Origin: Hyphomicrobiales bacterium
GTDB lineage: Bacteria > Pseudomonadota > Alphaproteobacteria > Rhizobiales > Rhizobiaceae
Direction of reading: 5' to 3'
DNA: 64,000 nucleotides
Assembly (NCBI GenBank): GCA_900473045.1
Contig: UCKS01000016.1
Location: 1-64,000, forward strand
The notes under the pieces are model-generated. The model searched no databases and was not told where the DNA came from. It worked only from the letters and a program-made list of their open reading frames with translations. Positions 27,934-37,054 of this stretch are shown one piece after another. Position 1 is the first letter of the stretch; the number at the start of each line of letters is the position of its first letter. Position numbers and translations under genes: made by a program.

Positions 27934-28748
27934 TTCAGACCTCGCATGCGGGGATCGAGCTTGTCGCGGAGCGAGTCGCCGAGAAGATTGATGCCGAGCA
28001 GCGTCAGCGCGATGCAGAGACCGGGGAAGAGGCCGAGCCAGACGGCCTGCTCGATGAACGGCCGGCCTGCCGCCAGCATGTTGCCCCAGGTGGGCGCCGG
28101 TGGCGGCACGCCAAGGCCGAGGAAGCTCAGTGCGCTCTCCGACAGGATCGCCCAGCCGAACATCGACGTCGACAGGACGGTGATCGGCGCCAGGCAATTG
28201 GGCAGGATGTGGCGCAGCATCGTGAAGACTTCGCTGTTGCCCATGATCTTCGAGGCTTCGATGAATTCGCGTTCGCGCAACGACAGGACGGCGCCGCGGA
28301 CGACGCGCGCCATCGACGGCGTGTAGGCAATACCGAGCGCAAAGATGATGCCGTACTGGTTTGCCCCGAACACGGCGAGCAGACCGAGAGCCAGGAGAAT
28401 GCCCGGGAACGCCAGCAGCGCATTGTTGACCGCCATGATCACCGCATCGACCCAGCCGCGCGCATAGCCGCTGACCAGACCGATCAGGGTGCCGGCAATC
28501 GCGGCAAGCGACACCGTGAGGGCGCCGATCCAGACGCTGGCGCGGGCGCCAACGATGATGCGGCTCAGGACATCGCGGCCGAACTCGTCTGTTCCGAGCC
28601 AATGTTCGGCACTCGGCGCTGCCAGCCGGGCGGTGAAGCTGAGCTTCATCGGATCGTAGGGCGTCCAGAAGAGACCGAGGATTGCTACGGCCAGCAGAAG
28701 GGTGATCAGGACGCCGCCGATGAGGCCGTTGAATGTATAGTTTTTCAT
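27930..28748 (-). CDS. DppC-like ABC permease
   Basis: An inner-membrane permease of 272 residues with an N-terminal helix, a periplasmic segment ending in HWLGTDEFGRDVLSR (the family hallmark) and five further helices. The cytoplasmic EAA loop reads EASKIMGNSEVFTMLRHILPN. It pairs with the DppB-like permease to form the channel for a peptide-like substrate. It overlaps its neighbours by 4 bases on both sides (ATGA), which shows strict operon organisation. No oddities were noted. Confidence 0.93.
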   Translation of the reverse strand: MKNYTFNGLIGGVLITLLLAVAILGLFWTPYDPMKLSFTARLAAPSAEHWLGTDEFGRDVLSRIIVGARASVWIGALTVSLAAIAGTLIGLVSGYARGWVDAVIMAVNNALLAFPGILLALGLLAVFGANQYGIIFALGIAYTPSMARVVRGAVLSLREREFIEASKIMGNSEVFTMLRHILPNCLAPITVLSTSMFGWAILSESALSFLGLGVPPPAPTWGNMLAAGRPFIEQAVWLGLFPGLCIALTLLGINLLGDSLRDKLDPRMRGLK

Positions 28749-29689
28749 TCGGCCACCACACGCGGATCGAAGAGGGGATAGAGCAGGTCGACGATCAGAT
28801 TGACGAGCACGTAGGACAAAGCGACGAACAGCAGGCAGCCCTGGATGACCGGATAATCGCGCTGGAAGATGGCATCGACCATCAACCGGCCAAGGCCCGG
28901 AATGGTGAATACCGTTTCGATGACGGCGATACCACCGAGCAGGTTTCCGAGGATCAGGCCGATCATCGTCCAGGTCGGACCGAAGGCATTCTTGAAGGCG
29001 TGCTTCCAGAGAACAGCACTTTCGGACAGTCCCTTTGCCCGTGCATGGGTGATGTAATCGAGCCGGAGCACTTCCAGCGTCGAGGCGCGCGCCATGCGGA
29101 TCAGCACGCCCATCTCGTGGATGACCAGTGTCATCACCGGCAGGACCAAGTACAGCAGCCCGCCGACGAGATTGTCGCCGATCGAGACATAACCCAGCAC
29201 CGGCAACCAGCCGAGCTTCAGGCCGAAAAACAGCAGCAGCAACAGACCGAGCCAGAATGTTGGGATCGATAGAAGCACGGTCGCAGTGCCGATAAGCGCA
29301 AGATCGGTCAGGCTATTCTGCCGCCACGCGGCGATGACACCGGCCGGAACGGCGATCAGGCTGGCCAGCAACACCGCGACAAGAACGATCTGGGCACTGA
29401 CGGCAAAATGCGAAACGACGAGCTGCCGAACAGGCTCACCGCTGACGATCGACCGGCCGAAATCACCGGTGAGCACATTGCCGCCCCAGATCAGGAACTG
29501 CTCGGGCATCGATTTGTCGAGGCCGAGTTCGGAGCGCATTTCGGCGATCTGTTCAGGTTGCGCCATATCGCCGAGCATCAATGCAGCGGGATCACCGGGA
29601 ATGAAGCGGATCAGCGCGAACACGGTGATCGAAACGATCACCACGGTCGGCAGTGCCATGAACAGGCGATTGAGAATAAATCGGAGCAT
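28745..29689 (-). CDS. DppB-like ABC permease
   Basis: An inner-membrane permease of 314 residues. The N-terminal LNRLFMALPTVVIVSITVFALIR helix and the following block FIPGDPAALMLGD are hallmarks of DppB/OppB permeases. The EAA loop reads DYITHARAKGLSESAVLWKHAFKNA. It is the first gene of the importer operon (dppB-dppC-dppDF-serine hydrolase-binding protein-amidohydrolase). It lies about 180 bp downstream of a LysR gene on the same strand, with a nested inverted repeat between them. Confidence 0.93.
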   Translation of the reverse strand: MLRFILNRLFMALPTVVIVSITVFALIRFIPGDPAALMLGDMAQPEQIAEMRSELGLDKSMPEQFLIWGGNVLTGDFGRSIVSGEPVRQLVVSHFAVSAQIVLVAVLLASLIAVPAGVIAAWRQNSLTDLALIGTATVLLSIPTFWLGLLLLLFFGLKLGWLPVLGYVSIGDNLVGGLLYLVLPVMTLVIHEMGVLIRMARASTLEVLRLDYITHARAKGLSESAVLWKHAFKNAFGPTWTMIGLILGNLLGGIAVIETVFTIPGLGRLMVDAIFQRDYPVIQGCLLFVALSYVLVNLIVDLLYPLFDPRVVAE

Positions 29690-29764
29690 CGGTTCCCCTG
29701 AACACGATTGGATGCGGGATCGCTGCCGTTGACCGGCTTGTTTGTGACGGAACTATGATGGTTT

Positions 29765-29798
29765 TGACAAATGTGTGCAATATTATGCAGTTTTGTCA
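29765..29798 (-). promoter_or_regulatory. nested inverted repeat in the importer promoter
   Basis: Outer arms TGACAAA and TTTGTCA (29765-29771 and 29792-29798) enclose an inner near-palindrome TGCAATATTATGCA (29776-29789) with almost the same centre. It lies 76-109 bp upstream of dppB and just after the LysR gene. The inner element resembles the T-N11-A type of LysR target, so it is a candidate operator for that regulator. Confidence 0.5.
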
Positions 29799-29867
29799 TA
29801 GACCTATGCAGATGCGCTGCAACCTGCCGGGTGCTGGATATGCGGAAAACGCAGCGGGAAAAACCAG

Positions 29868-30776
29868 TTAGCCCTGCTCCTGCGACAGCGCGATCTGGCG
29901 CTTGAGTGCATCCATCAACGCTTGTGCGGCAAGTGATGGCGGTACGCCTGCCGGTTTTGCCAGCCCAAATTCCTGCGTGGAAACCGGAATGAACGGACGC
30001 TGGACTAGACGCAGGTGCCGGTAGAGATTGGCGTAAAAGCTGCTGATGATGCCGATGCCGAGACCGTGGGCGGCATAGGCGCAGGCCGAGCTGTTGGTAT
30101 GCGTTTCGATCTTGACGTTCTGCTTCACACCCGCGCGCTTGAATGTCTGGTCGAGCAGCATGCGTGTCGGCCGCTGCCGGCCGATCAGGATCAACGGAAT
30201 GTTGCGCAGGTCCTTCGGCGTGATCTGTTTCAGCTCCGCCAGCGCGTGGTTTTCCGGAATGACGCAGACACTGACGCCATTTGCCACCGGCTCCATCTCG
30301 ATGGCCGGCCCCACTTCTCCTTCGTAACGCAGAAAGCCGAAATCGATCACCCGCTGTTCGACCAGCCGGGTGATCGCCGTCGTCGTTTCGAAGAAGGTCT
30401 CGATGCGAACACTGGGGAATTCCCGGGCGTAATCCATCAGCATCGCCGGGGCGAAATCTTCCCACATGCTGCTCGGCAGTCCGATGCGGACCACCTCGGG
30501 ACCGGTCGCACCGCTGCGCAAATCCTCCGCCAACCCCGAAAACCGGTTCAGCCCCAGCAGGATGTTCTCGGCGTCTCGGGCGAGAATGGTCGCCTCCGGT
30601 GTCGGGATCAGCCGCCCCTTGTCGCGGGCGAAAAGATTGAGGGAAAGATCGGATTCCAGCTGCGCGAGCAAACGGCTGACACCGGACTGGCTCAAACCCA
30701 TGCTTTTTGCCGTCGCGATCGTCGATCCCGTCGCGAGCAGGGTCTTGAGCACTTCAAGTTGCCGGAAATTGATCAT
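29868..30776 (-). CDS. LysR-type regulator, probable regulator of the peptide-type importer
   Basis: A 302-residue LysR regulator. The HTH occupies residues 1-60 (MINFRQLEVLKTLLATGSTI, LSQSGVSRLLAQLESD), followed by the two-lobed effector domain (VVRIGLPSSMWEDFAPAML, GLGIGIISSFYANL). The start at 30776 gives the standard N-terminus. A longer frame exists upstream, but it has no regulator homology. It is upstream of and co-oriented with dppB, with a dyad between them. The effector is unknown. N-terminus MINFRQLEVLKT with a short linker resembles the NocR/OccR-like opine and arginine regulators, but that link is only suggestive. Confidence 0.85.
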   Translation of the reverse strand: MINFRQLEVLKTLLATGSTIATAKSMGLSQSGVSRLLAQLESDLSLNLFARDKGRLIPTPEATILARDAENILLGLNRFSGLAEDLRSGATGPEVVRIGLPSSMWEDFAPAMLMDYAREFPSVRIETFFETTTAITRLVEQRVIDFGFLRYEGEVGPAIEMEPVANGVSVCVIPENHALAELKQITPKDLRNIPLILIGRQRPTRMLLDQTFKRAGVKQNVKIETHTNSSACAYAAHGLGIGIISSFYANLYRHLRLVQRPFIPVSTQEFGLAKPAGVPPSLAAQALMDALKRQIALSQEQG

Positions 30777-31054
30777 CGTCCATGCCTCTTCATCACAAAA
30801 TCGGGGGTGTCCATCAGATGGGTAGCGCCTAGGCGCGGCGAAAGCAAAAGGCTTCCGCGCGGCGCCATGACGCAGAACGGGACGATACGCCGGTGCACAG
30901 GTTACAGCAGCGGTAACGGCAGGCAGACAAGCGGATTTCACGAGTTTGGCGAAGGAAAGAAACTTTATGAATACCCCAAAAACGGACCTTTTAAGTTGCA
31001 TCAAATTATAATACGCAACCCTTGCTAATTATCGTTATTCTAGTGGAGGTTGCA

Positions 31055-32323
31055 ATGACAAGTGTAATTTCGCAGGCAATACGAAATCTGCATGCCATGC
31101 CGAAGGCTGAGCCCGTCGCTTTCGGATCACTGAAATTGATATTCACCGACACATTTGATTACCGTTGGAACGACCGCGGCAGCGGTGGCAACTACGACGG
31201 CGCGTTCTACAAGCCGCGCGCCTCTGACGGCTTCCGTTCGCTTGGGAGCCTCGGCACCAGCGGATATGACGATCCCAACAACCGGTATTGGGCTCTGTGC
31301 ATCGCGGCAATTGGCGAAGATCCCGGCGCGGTTCGGGCGCCAACCGGCTATGAGTGGATCTGGGATGATTCCGGTTCCGGGGCGGATGACGACGGGGCAT
31401 ACTGGCGGCCAATCGCGCCGGACGGTTATGTCGCTCTCGGCGATGTCTTCGTCACCTCGCATGGAGAGCCGTCTGTCGATGATGTCTGGTGTGTGCGTGC
31501 TGATCTGGTTGGAGACGGCATCGTCGACGAGTGGGTCTGGGACGATGCAGGCACCGGGTCCGACGATGGTTTTAGCGCATGGAATATTTCGCCGATGAAC
31601 ATGTTTGTGAGCGAAACCCAGATGCTGATTGCGCCAAACACATTTGTTGGATGCCAAGGCCATGACAGGCCAGCCACAGCTGTCTATGTACTGAAACTCA
31701 ATCCGCCGACGGTGTATGCAGGTGTTCCACCCGTCCCGTCACTCCCCAACCGATCCAGACCTGAACCTTTCTCCAACGAAGCCTGGGACCGGAAGGTAAC
31801 GCTTCCGTTCACCGCGATCGTTGACGACCAGCATGATTTGGCCTGGAAGGTCGCCCATTCGCAGTTCTATGTTCTGGAACGCTGGATTAACTTCGAGCTT
31901 GTGGGTTTCCACGACAACGGCACCGAGAAAGACAACGAGATGGATGCTGTCGTGGATACCGGCGTATCCCAACAGCAGACCGATACGTTCACCCACGAGG
32001 TCGGCATCAGTGTCAGTTACGAAAGCGGCATCAAGGCCGGCCCTGTCAGCACCAAAGTATCTGGCACCCTCTCCTATAAGTTTGGCTATCAAAGCGCGAC
32101 CCAGTTGAGTAGTTTCCGCAACCAGTCCATCAAGACGGTACTGATGACGCCTGCCGAACATTGCGCGGCCATGTGGGCACAGCGCAACGCCTTCAAACTG
32201 CGCCGCAGTGACGATAGTTTGGTGGCGAACCCGTTGGTGATGGAAGATAACGTTCCGGACTTCTACGTCCGGCAGTTCCCGGCGCCTGTGGGCGCCAAGC
32301 CGTTGCGTATCCGCGGCCGTTAA
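31055..32323 (+). CDS. Vps62-like repeat protein with aerolysin-like C-terminal region
   Basis: A 422-residue protein of unknown role. The N-terminal half holds three repeats: YRWNDRGSGGNYDGAFYKP (about 36-54), YEWIWDDSGSGADDDGAYW (about 99-117) and DEWVWDDAGTGSDDGFSAW (about 158-176). Each of the first two is followed by DG(F/Y)xxLG. This is the Vps62-type pattern and suggests a three-fold beta-prism. The C-terminal half (about 270-370) has a Ser/Thr-rich alternating beta segment (TDTFTHEVGISVSYESG, then KVSGTLSYKFGY) that resembles the pore-forming hairpin of aerolysin/ETX-MTX2 proteins. There is no signal peptide. GGAGG precedes ATG 31055. It is monocistronic, with an AT-rich promoter region unlike its neighbours, and may be horizontally acquired. 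The pore-forming role is inferred. Confidence 0.75.
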   Translation: MTSVISQAIRNLHAMPKAEPVAFGSLKLIFTDTFDYRWNDRGSGGNYDGAFYKPRASDGFRSLGSLGTSGYDDPNNRYWALCIAAIGEDPGAVRAPTGYEWIWDDSGSGADDDGAYWRPIAPDGYVALGDVFVTSHGEPSVDDVWCVRADLVGDGIVDEWVWDDAGTGSDDGFSAWNISPMNMFVSETQMLIAPNTFVGCQGHDRPATAVYVLKLNPPTVYAGVPPVPSLPNRSRPEPFSNEAWDRKVTLPFTAIVDDQHDLAWKVAHSQFYVLERWINFELVGFHDNGTEKDNEMDAVVDTGVSQQQTDTFTHEVGISVSYESGIKAGPVSTKVSGTLSYKFGYQSATQLSSFRNQSIKTVLMTPAEHCAAMWAQRNAFKLRRSDDSLVANPLVMEDNVPDFYVRQFPAPVGAKPLRIRGR

Positions 32324-32330
32324 TCTCAAT

Positions 32331-32359
32331 GACGGGCGGCGGCTCCGTCGCCTCCCGTC
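32331..32359. terminator. bidirectional terminator-like hairpin between convergent genes
   Basis: GACGGG-c-GGCG / CGCC-t-CCCGTC, a 10-bp stem with one mismatch that fills the 36-bp gap between the Vps62-like gene and the MFS gene. No long U-tract is present on either side. Confidence 0.65.
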
Positions 32360-33577
32360 TCACCTTCGGTCAGGGCTTGCACCTCTCCTGTGTGCATCGA
32401 GATAGAGCATTAGACCAAGGCCGATCGCCCCTGCCAGCGCGCCGAGTATCGACGTGCCCGAATAATCGCTGAAACGGGTACCGATTGCAAACAGGATGGC
32501 GCTCAGCCCGCCGCTCAGGAACAGGTTCACCGAAATGAGCGAACTGCCAAGGCCCGGCCGGTCGGCGATGAGGTCCTGGATATAGGTGATCGGAATACTG
32601 ATAAGGGCGGCGGCGGCAAAGGCGCTGAGAAGCGTCAGGGCATAGACATGCCAGGGGGCTGAGGCAAGCCCCAGAAGGGTGAGGTAGACTGCATAGAGGC
32701 CCGCGCCGATTGCCAGCGCCGTTACTGCATGCAGGTGGACCTGGATCCGCGCCCAGACGAAGATGAACACGACTTCGAGAAACGCCACGATACCGACGAC
32801 CACGCCGATATCCGTCACCGTGCCGCCCGCCGCACCGGTAATGATCAGCGGCTGAACTGCGGCATTCACATGCAGCGTCGAGGTGATCAGCGAGATCGCC
32901 ATCAGGCGGCCGAAAACGCTGGGCGCGAGAACCTCGCCGAAGGAGGCCAGATAGGAGTGGCGGTGGCTCTTTGCCGGTGGTGGGCCATTCGCCGCGGGCA
33001 ACTTGAAAAAGACCAGCGCCAGATTGACGATGCATCCGAGGCAGGCAAGCAGATAGGCCGGAAGCATGCTGCCGCGCCCGACCAGTACCAAAGCCACCAG
33101 ACCCGGCACCAGAACCCAGGCAACCGAGATTGCCGCGCGCACCCCGGAATTGATCGCCGCTGCATCGCGTCCACCCTCCGCATTGGCAATGGAGCGGACA
33201 TTGGCGAACAACAGCGATGTCATCGAATTGTAGACCGGCAGCATGACCAGCGTGCAGAACACGAAGCTGGCCTGAACCGGCACGGCATAGACAAGACCGT
33301 AACCGAAAACCCCGAACGACATGACGGTCATCAGCAGAATCCGGTAATTGCCGATCCGGTCAGCCAGAACACCGACCCAGAGGCTGACGATGACGTTGAC
33401 GGCCGCGGCCGAAAAAATCAGGATAGAGTAGAAACCGTTGCTCAAGCCGAGCTCGGTGATGCCGATCACCGACTGATAGGGCGCGGTCGCAGCCCCTGTA
33501 AAACCGAACATGAAGATCGCGATCATGCTCAGCCGGACCACAGGGTGGCGGAAGGCGATCGACAGCGTGGAGGTCAT
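32360..33577 (-). CDS. MFS sugar efflux transporter, SetA-like
   Basis: A 12-helix major facilitator of 405 residues. PYQSVIGITELGLSNGFYSILIFSAAAVNVIVSLWVGVLADRIGNYR and the weak second-half loop are typical of the sugar efflux transporter (SET) branch. Such carriers export sugars or glycosides. In this context it may instead relieve amino-sugar or muropeptide overload. It is the last gene of a minus-strand series ridA, rpiR, SDR, GH20, M81, MFS. The 80-bp gap before it contains a short hairpin, so co-transcription is likely but not certain. Confidence 0.78.
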   Translation of the reverse strand: MTSTLSIAFRHPVVRLSMIAIFMFGFTGAATAPYQSVIGITELGLSNGFYSILIFSAAAVNVIVSLWVGVLADRIGNYRILLMTVMSFGVFGYGLVYAVPVQASFVFCTLVMLPVYNSMTSLLFANVRSIANAEGGRDAAAINSGVRAAISVAWVLVPGLVALVLVGRGSMLPAYLLACLGCIVNLALVFFKLPAANGPPPAKSHRHSYLASFGEVLAPSVFGRLMAISLITSTLHVNAAVQPLIITGAAGGTVTDIGVVVGIVAFLEVVFIFVWARIQVHLHAVTALAIGAGLYAVYLTLLGLASAPWHVYALTLLSAFAAAALISIPITYIQDLIADRPGLGSSLISVNLFLSGGLSAILFAIGTRFSDYSGTSILGALAGAIGLGLMLYLDAHRRGASPDRR

Positions 33578-33608
33578 GATGAGAGCACCGGAAAGGAGGT
33601 CAAAAGTT

Positions 33609-33624
33609 GCCCGGACATCCGGGC
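33609..33624 (-). repeat. short perfect palindrome between the M81 and MFS genes
   Basis: GCCCGGA-CA-TCCGGGC, 7-bp arms around two bases, between the M81 stop and the MFS start. It may be a weak terminator or attenuator. There is no U-run. Confidence 0.4.
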
Positions 33625-33657
33625 GAAGATACAGGTGCCGGGCGTATTAAACCGGTA

Positions 33658-35094
33658 TCATTCCTGCCAGCGTGCCGACAATGCTGCTGCGGGCGCATAG
33701 TCGAAATCACGGTCGAACGGAAAGGCCGGCCTTGCCCGGCGCAGGCTCGCCAGATTGACGATATCCTGGTTGACGACGCCGTTCGTCAACGCCATCAGGT
33801 TGGGATTGGCGATTGGCGCCAGGTACGGCGACAGATAGCCGGATTTGACCACCAGCAGCCGCAAGGCTTTCGGATCGAGCCCCAACCGCCGGAAATCCTC
33901 GATATTGTGATAGGGGCGGCGGCGCGCGGCCAGCACGATCGTAATACCGCCAACACTGACAACCGCCTGACGATCCGCAACCGCGCCGCTATCATCAAGA
34001 CGCAGGACTGTTGCGGTCACGTCGGCGGGAATACTGGACGGATCAAGACTTCCGCCGATCCGAAGCGCAAGCGTGGCGCCCTCCCCGGCGGCAAAACAGG
34101 CCTCGGCCGCCGGACGATCGGTGATCCCGGCAAGAAGGGCGCCCTGCCAATCGCGGGCGATCAGCGCGCGCAGAACGTCGGCACGGTCGCCGACCCCGCC
34201 GCCGGTTGGATTGTCAGCGGAATCGGCGAGAATAACGGGGGATGTTTCAGCAGACGCCGCGATGTCGAGCATCTCCTCCAGCGGTCCCGTCACCGGTCCG
34301 AAACCAAACTCTTGACGCGCGTTCCAATATTGCTGGGCGATCGCCTCCGCCGCCTTGGATGCGGCTTGCCTATCAGTGCCGGTCACGACGGCGCAAGCCG
34401 TTGCCCGCGGTTCGTCGGCCCAGACATAGCCAATCATCAGATTGGCATCGAGAATGCCCGGCTGCGCATCAAATGCCGGCAGGCCGAGATAGATCAACCT
34501 GGCCGGCTCATCCTCCGTCGAGGTGCATTCACCGGGCAACAGCACCGGCACCTTGGCCCAGGCGATGCCCGGACGGTTGCCAGTCTGTAGCGTTTCGACC
34601 AGCATCGACCATGCCCGCACCATGGTTTCGCGCACATCGATATGCGGTGCGGTCCGGTAAGCCGCGAAAATATCGAGCTGATCGATGATCCGCTGGCTGA
34701 CATTGCCATGAAGATCATAGCTTGCTGCAATAGGGCAATCCGGCCCGACGACCGTGCGGGCGGCTGAAATCCAGTCGCCCTCGGCATCGTCCATGCCCTC
34801 AACATTGATGGCTCCGTGCATGGCGAGATAAAGCCCGTCGAGCGGCAAGGAAGCCTTGAGTTTTTCGAGAAACTCCGCCTTGAACGCGTCATAGGCGGCA
34901 CGCGATACCGGACCGCCCGGCACGGCGCGGGCGTGCACCAGCGGCACGTGCTCGATCCCGTCTGCGTCGAGGAAATTGAAATACTCCGCCCCAAGCAGAT
35001 CGGCATCGCGCAGCACGCGAAAATCCTCGACGGTCATCAGGACCGGCGAATAGGTGCTGCATTCTGTATGGATACCACCGACGGCGATGCGCAT
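33658..35094 (-). CDS. M81-family metallopeptidase (MlrC/microcystinase C-like), copy 1
   Basis: A cytoplasmic zinc-enzyme candidate of 478 residues. The family opening MRIAVGGIHTECSTYSP, the MHGAINVEGMDDAEGDW block, the DxH metal motif in SYDLHGNVS and the DSADNPTGGGVGD motif are present. MlrC cleaves linear microcystin products, but most homologues have unknown substrates and many sit in catabolic operons. The start at 35094 is preferred because GGGGAAG lies just upstream; an in-frame ATG at 35106 overlaps that site. It follows the GH20 gene by 23 bases, so they are co-transcribed. Confidence 0.85.
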   Translation of the reverse strand: MRIAVGGIHTECSTYSPVLMTVEDFRVLRDADLLGAEYFNFLDADGIEHVPLVHARAVPGGPVSRAAYDAFKAEFLEKLKASLPLDGLYLAMHGAINVEGMDDAEGDWISAARTVVGPDCPIAASYDLHGNVSQRIIDQLDIFAAYRTAPHIDVRETMVRAWSMLVETLQTGNRPGIAWAKVPVLLPGECTSTEDEPARLIYLGLPAFDAQPGILDANLMIGYVWADEPRATACAVVTGTDRQAASKAAEAIAQQYWNARQEFGFGPVTGPLEEMLDIAASAETSPVILADSADNPTGGGVGDRADVLRALIARDWQGALLAGITDRPAAEACFAAGEGATLALRIGGSLDPSSIPADVTATVLRLDDSGAVADRQAVVSVGGITIVLAARRRPYHNIEDFRRLGLDPKALRLLVVKSGYLSPYLAPIANPNLMALTNGVVNQDIVNLASLRRARPAFPFDRDFDYAPAAALSARWQE

Positions 35095-35117
35095 TGTCTT
35101 CCCCATGATATCAGCTG

Positions 35118-37037
35118 TTAGAGCTTTGGACTGAGCGGGACGATGGCCGCGAAACGCAGCCAGTCCTTTTGACTTTTCGGCGTCCACGCCGCCTCGGCGA
35201 TCGCCGGGAGACGCGGGAAGACCAGGCGGTTGAAGTAACCGCGCGACAGGTAATGTTCGCACCAGATGCAGGCTTGCACACCCTTCATCCGGTTTTTCAG
35301 CTCCTCGGGGAAGTCCCCCTCTGCCTCATAGCCATAGGTGTGGGCAGGCGGCACGGTGCCGGCCCAGCTGGCACCCGGCTCCTGCCATTCCTCACCCTGC
35401 ACCATATCGAGATAATAAGCCTGCCCCGGCGTCATCACCACGTCATAACCCTCGCGGGCAAGCTCGATGCCGACTTCGGGCGTCTCCCACGCCATCAACA
35501 GCGTTTCCGCCGTATCGACACCGCCACCGTGGGCGACTTCGTTCCAGCCGGCAAGCTTCTTACCACGCTTGGTCAGCATGTCCTTGATCTGCTTCAGGAA
35601 ATAGGATTGCAAACCGAACGTGCCTTCAATGCCTTCCTGTTCCATCAGCCTGCGGGCAAATGGCGAGGCAAGCCAGGCCCCATTCGCCACCTCGTCGCCG
35701 CCGATATGGATATAGGCAGATGGGAAAAGCCCGATCATCTCATCGAAGACTTTTCCGAGAAACTCATAGGTGAACGGCACCGCTGGGTTGAGCGCATTGT
35801 TGGGATAGCCCTGTACGGAATGATAGCTTTCCGGTGCTTCCTGGCCATCGGACAGGTCGGGCAGCGCAACCAGTGTTGCCGCGTTGTGGCCGGGAACATC
35901 GATCTCCGGAATGATTTCGACACTTAACGTCTGTGCATGGGTGACGAGCGTACGCACATCGTCCTGGCTATAGAATCCGCCGACTGGCTCGGCCCCATTG
36001 CCGAGCTGCGGCAGCAGCGGACCGTCCGGGCTGCGGACAACGCCGACCGTGGTGAGCTCCGGATAGGCCTTGATCTCCAGCCGCCATGCTTCGTCGTCGG
36101 TCAGGTGCCAGTGGAATATATTGAGCTTGAACCAGGCGAGGATATCGATCAATCGCGCCACATCGGCAACCGGGTAGAACTGCCGGGAGACATCGAGATG
36201 GCAGCCGCGCCAGCTGTAGCGCGGCGCATCCGAGATCGTACCGGAGACCGGAAAGCGGAATTTCCCCGGTTCGCGGCGCGCACCGTTCAGGAGCTGCGCC
36301 AGCGACGTCAAAGCATATTGCCGGCCAGCAGCTCCGCCATAGCTAAGCGTGATTGCTTCAGACGAAAAGGCCAGCGTATAGCCTTCCGCAGTGAGGCTCG
36401 CATCCGGTTTCAGGTGCAGAACCCTGCCCTGACTGTTCGCCGTCAGGCTGAACGGCACATGGTCGGCTTCGAACAGGCGGCGGAACAGTCCGATCACCGT
36501 ATCGATCGCCTTGAGGTCATCCGGCGATGCACCGGGGGCGGGATAGAGACACACCGGGAAAGCAGCGCCGGGCTGTGCATCGATCTGGCGCGGCCACGGC
36601 TGCAGTGCGAACGGCAGATCGAGCTTGCCTTCCGGCAGCAACACCGGCGGCGGCTCACTGCTCCAGCCCTCAAGCAGAAGGTCGGACACCGCAACCGGCA
36701 CATGGCGGCCGTCGGCAAGTGTCAGATAGGCGGACTTTGCCCCATCGGTGCAGTGCACGGCTTTGCGGTGCAGACCGCTGACGGCAAAAGTCCAGGATGC
36801 ACCGGGCGCAAGGGTAAAACCTACCGGTGGGGCAAACTCATGGTAGTTGGCGTTGCGTTTGACGAAGACGGCGTTGTCGCAGGCCGTCTTGTCGATCACC
36901 CGGGTCAGCGAGGTGTAGACGATGGTGAAGCCCTCGATGACTTTGTCCGACAGGTTGAACAGGCTGAAAACGAAGCGGCCGTGCGGACCGCCCTGCGGAT
37001 GCCACGCGTTTTCAAGACGATAGGACGCCGGTTGCAT
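35118..37037 (-). CDS. GH20 beta-N-acetylhexosaminidase, predicted cytoplasmic
   Basis: A family 20 glycoside hydrolase of 639 residues that removes terminal GlcNAc or GalNAc by substrate-assisted catalysis. The order is an N-terminal beta domain, a GH20b domain (about 165-255) and the catalytic barrel starting YSWRGCHLDVSRQFYPV. The catalytic pair is D448-E449 in HIGGDEV, and tryptophans in FHWHLTDDEAWRLE and LAGWNE line the pocket. There is no signal peptide, so the enzyme should act on imported oligosaccharides or muropeptide fragments. GAGGAACGG precedes the ATG. It lies 17 bases after the SDR gene. Confidence 0.92.
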   Translation of the reverse strand: MQPASYRLENAWHPQGGPHGRFVFSLFNLSDKVIEGFTIVYTSLTRVIDKTACDNAVFVKRNANYHEFAPPVGFTLAPGASWTFAVSGLHRKAVHCTDGAKSAYLTLADGRHVPVAVSDLLLEGWSSEPPPVLLPEGKLDLPFALQPWPRQIDAQPGAAFPVCLYPAPGASPDDLKAIDTVIGLFRRLFEADHVPFSLTANSQGRVLHLKPDASLTAEGYTLAFSSEAITLSYGGAAGRQYALTSLAQLLNGARREPGKFRFPVSGTISDAPRYSWRGCHLDVSRQFYPVADVARLIDILAWFKLNIFHWHLTDDEAWRLEIKAYPELTTVGVVRSPDGPLLPQLGNGAEPVGGFYSQDDVRTLVTHAQTLSVEIIPEIDVPGHNAATLVALPDLSDGQEAPESYHSVQGYPNNALNPAVPFTYEFLGKVFDEMIGLFPSAYIHIGGDEVANGAWLASPFARRLMEQEGIEGTFGLQSYFLKQIKDMLTKRGKKLAGWNEVAHGGGVDTAETLLMAWETPEVGIELAREGYDVVMTPGQAYYLDMVQGEEWQEPGASWAGTVPPAHTYGYEAEGDFPEELKNRMKGVQACIWCEHYLSRGYFNRLVFPRLPAIAEAAWTPKSQKDWLRFAAIVPLSPKL

Positions 37038-37054
37038 GTCCGTTCCTCTGATGT

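Noticed and set aside
26305..28761. An 818-residue version of the importer ATPase
   Set aside because: Only the part from 27933 has ABC homology. The upstream extension runs across the DppC-like gene in another frame, and the ATGA overlap marks the real start.
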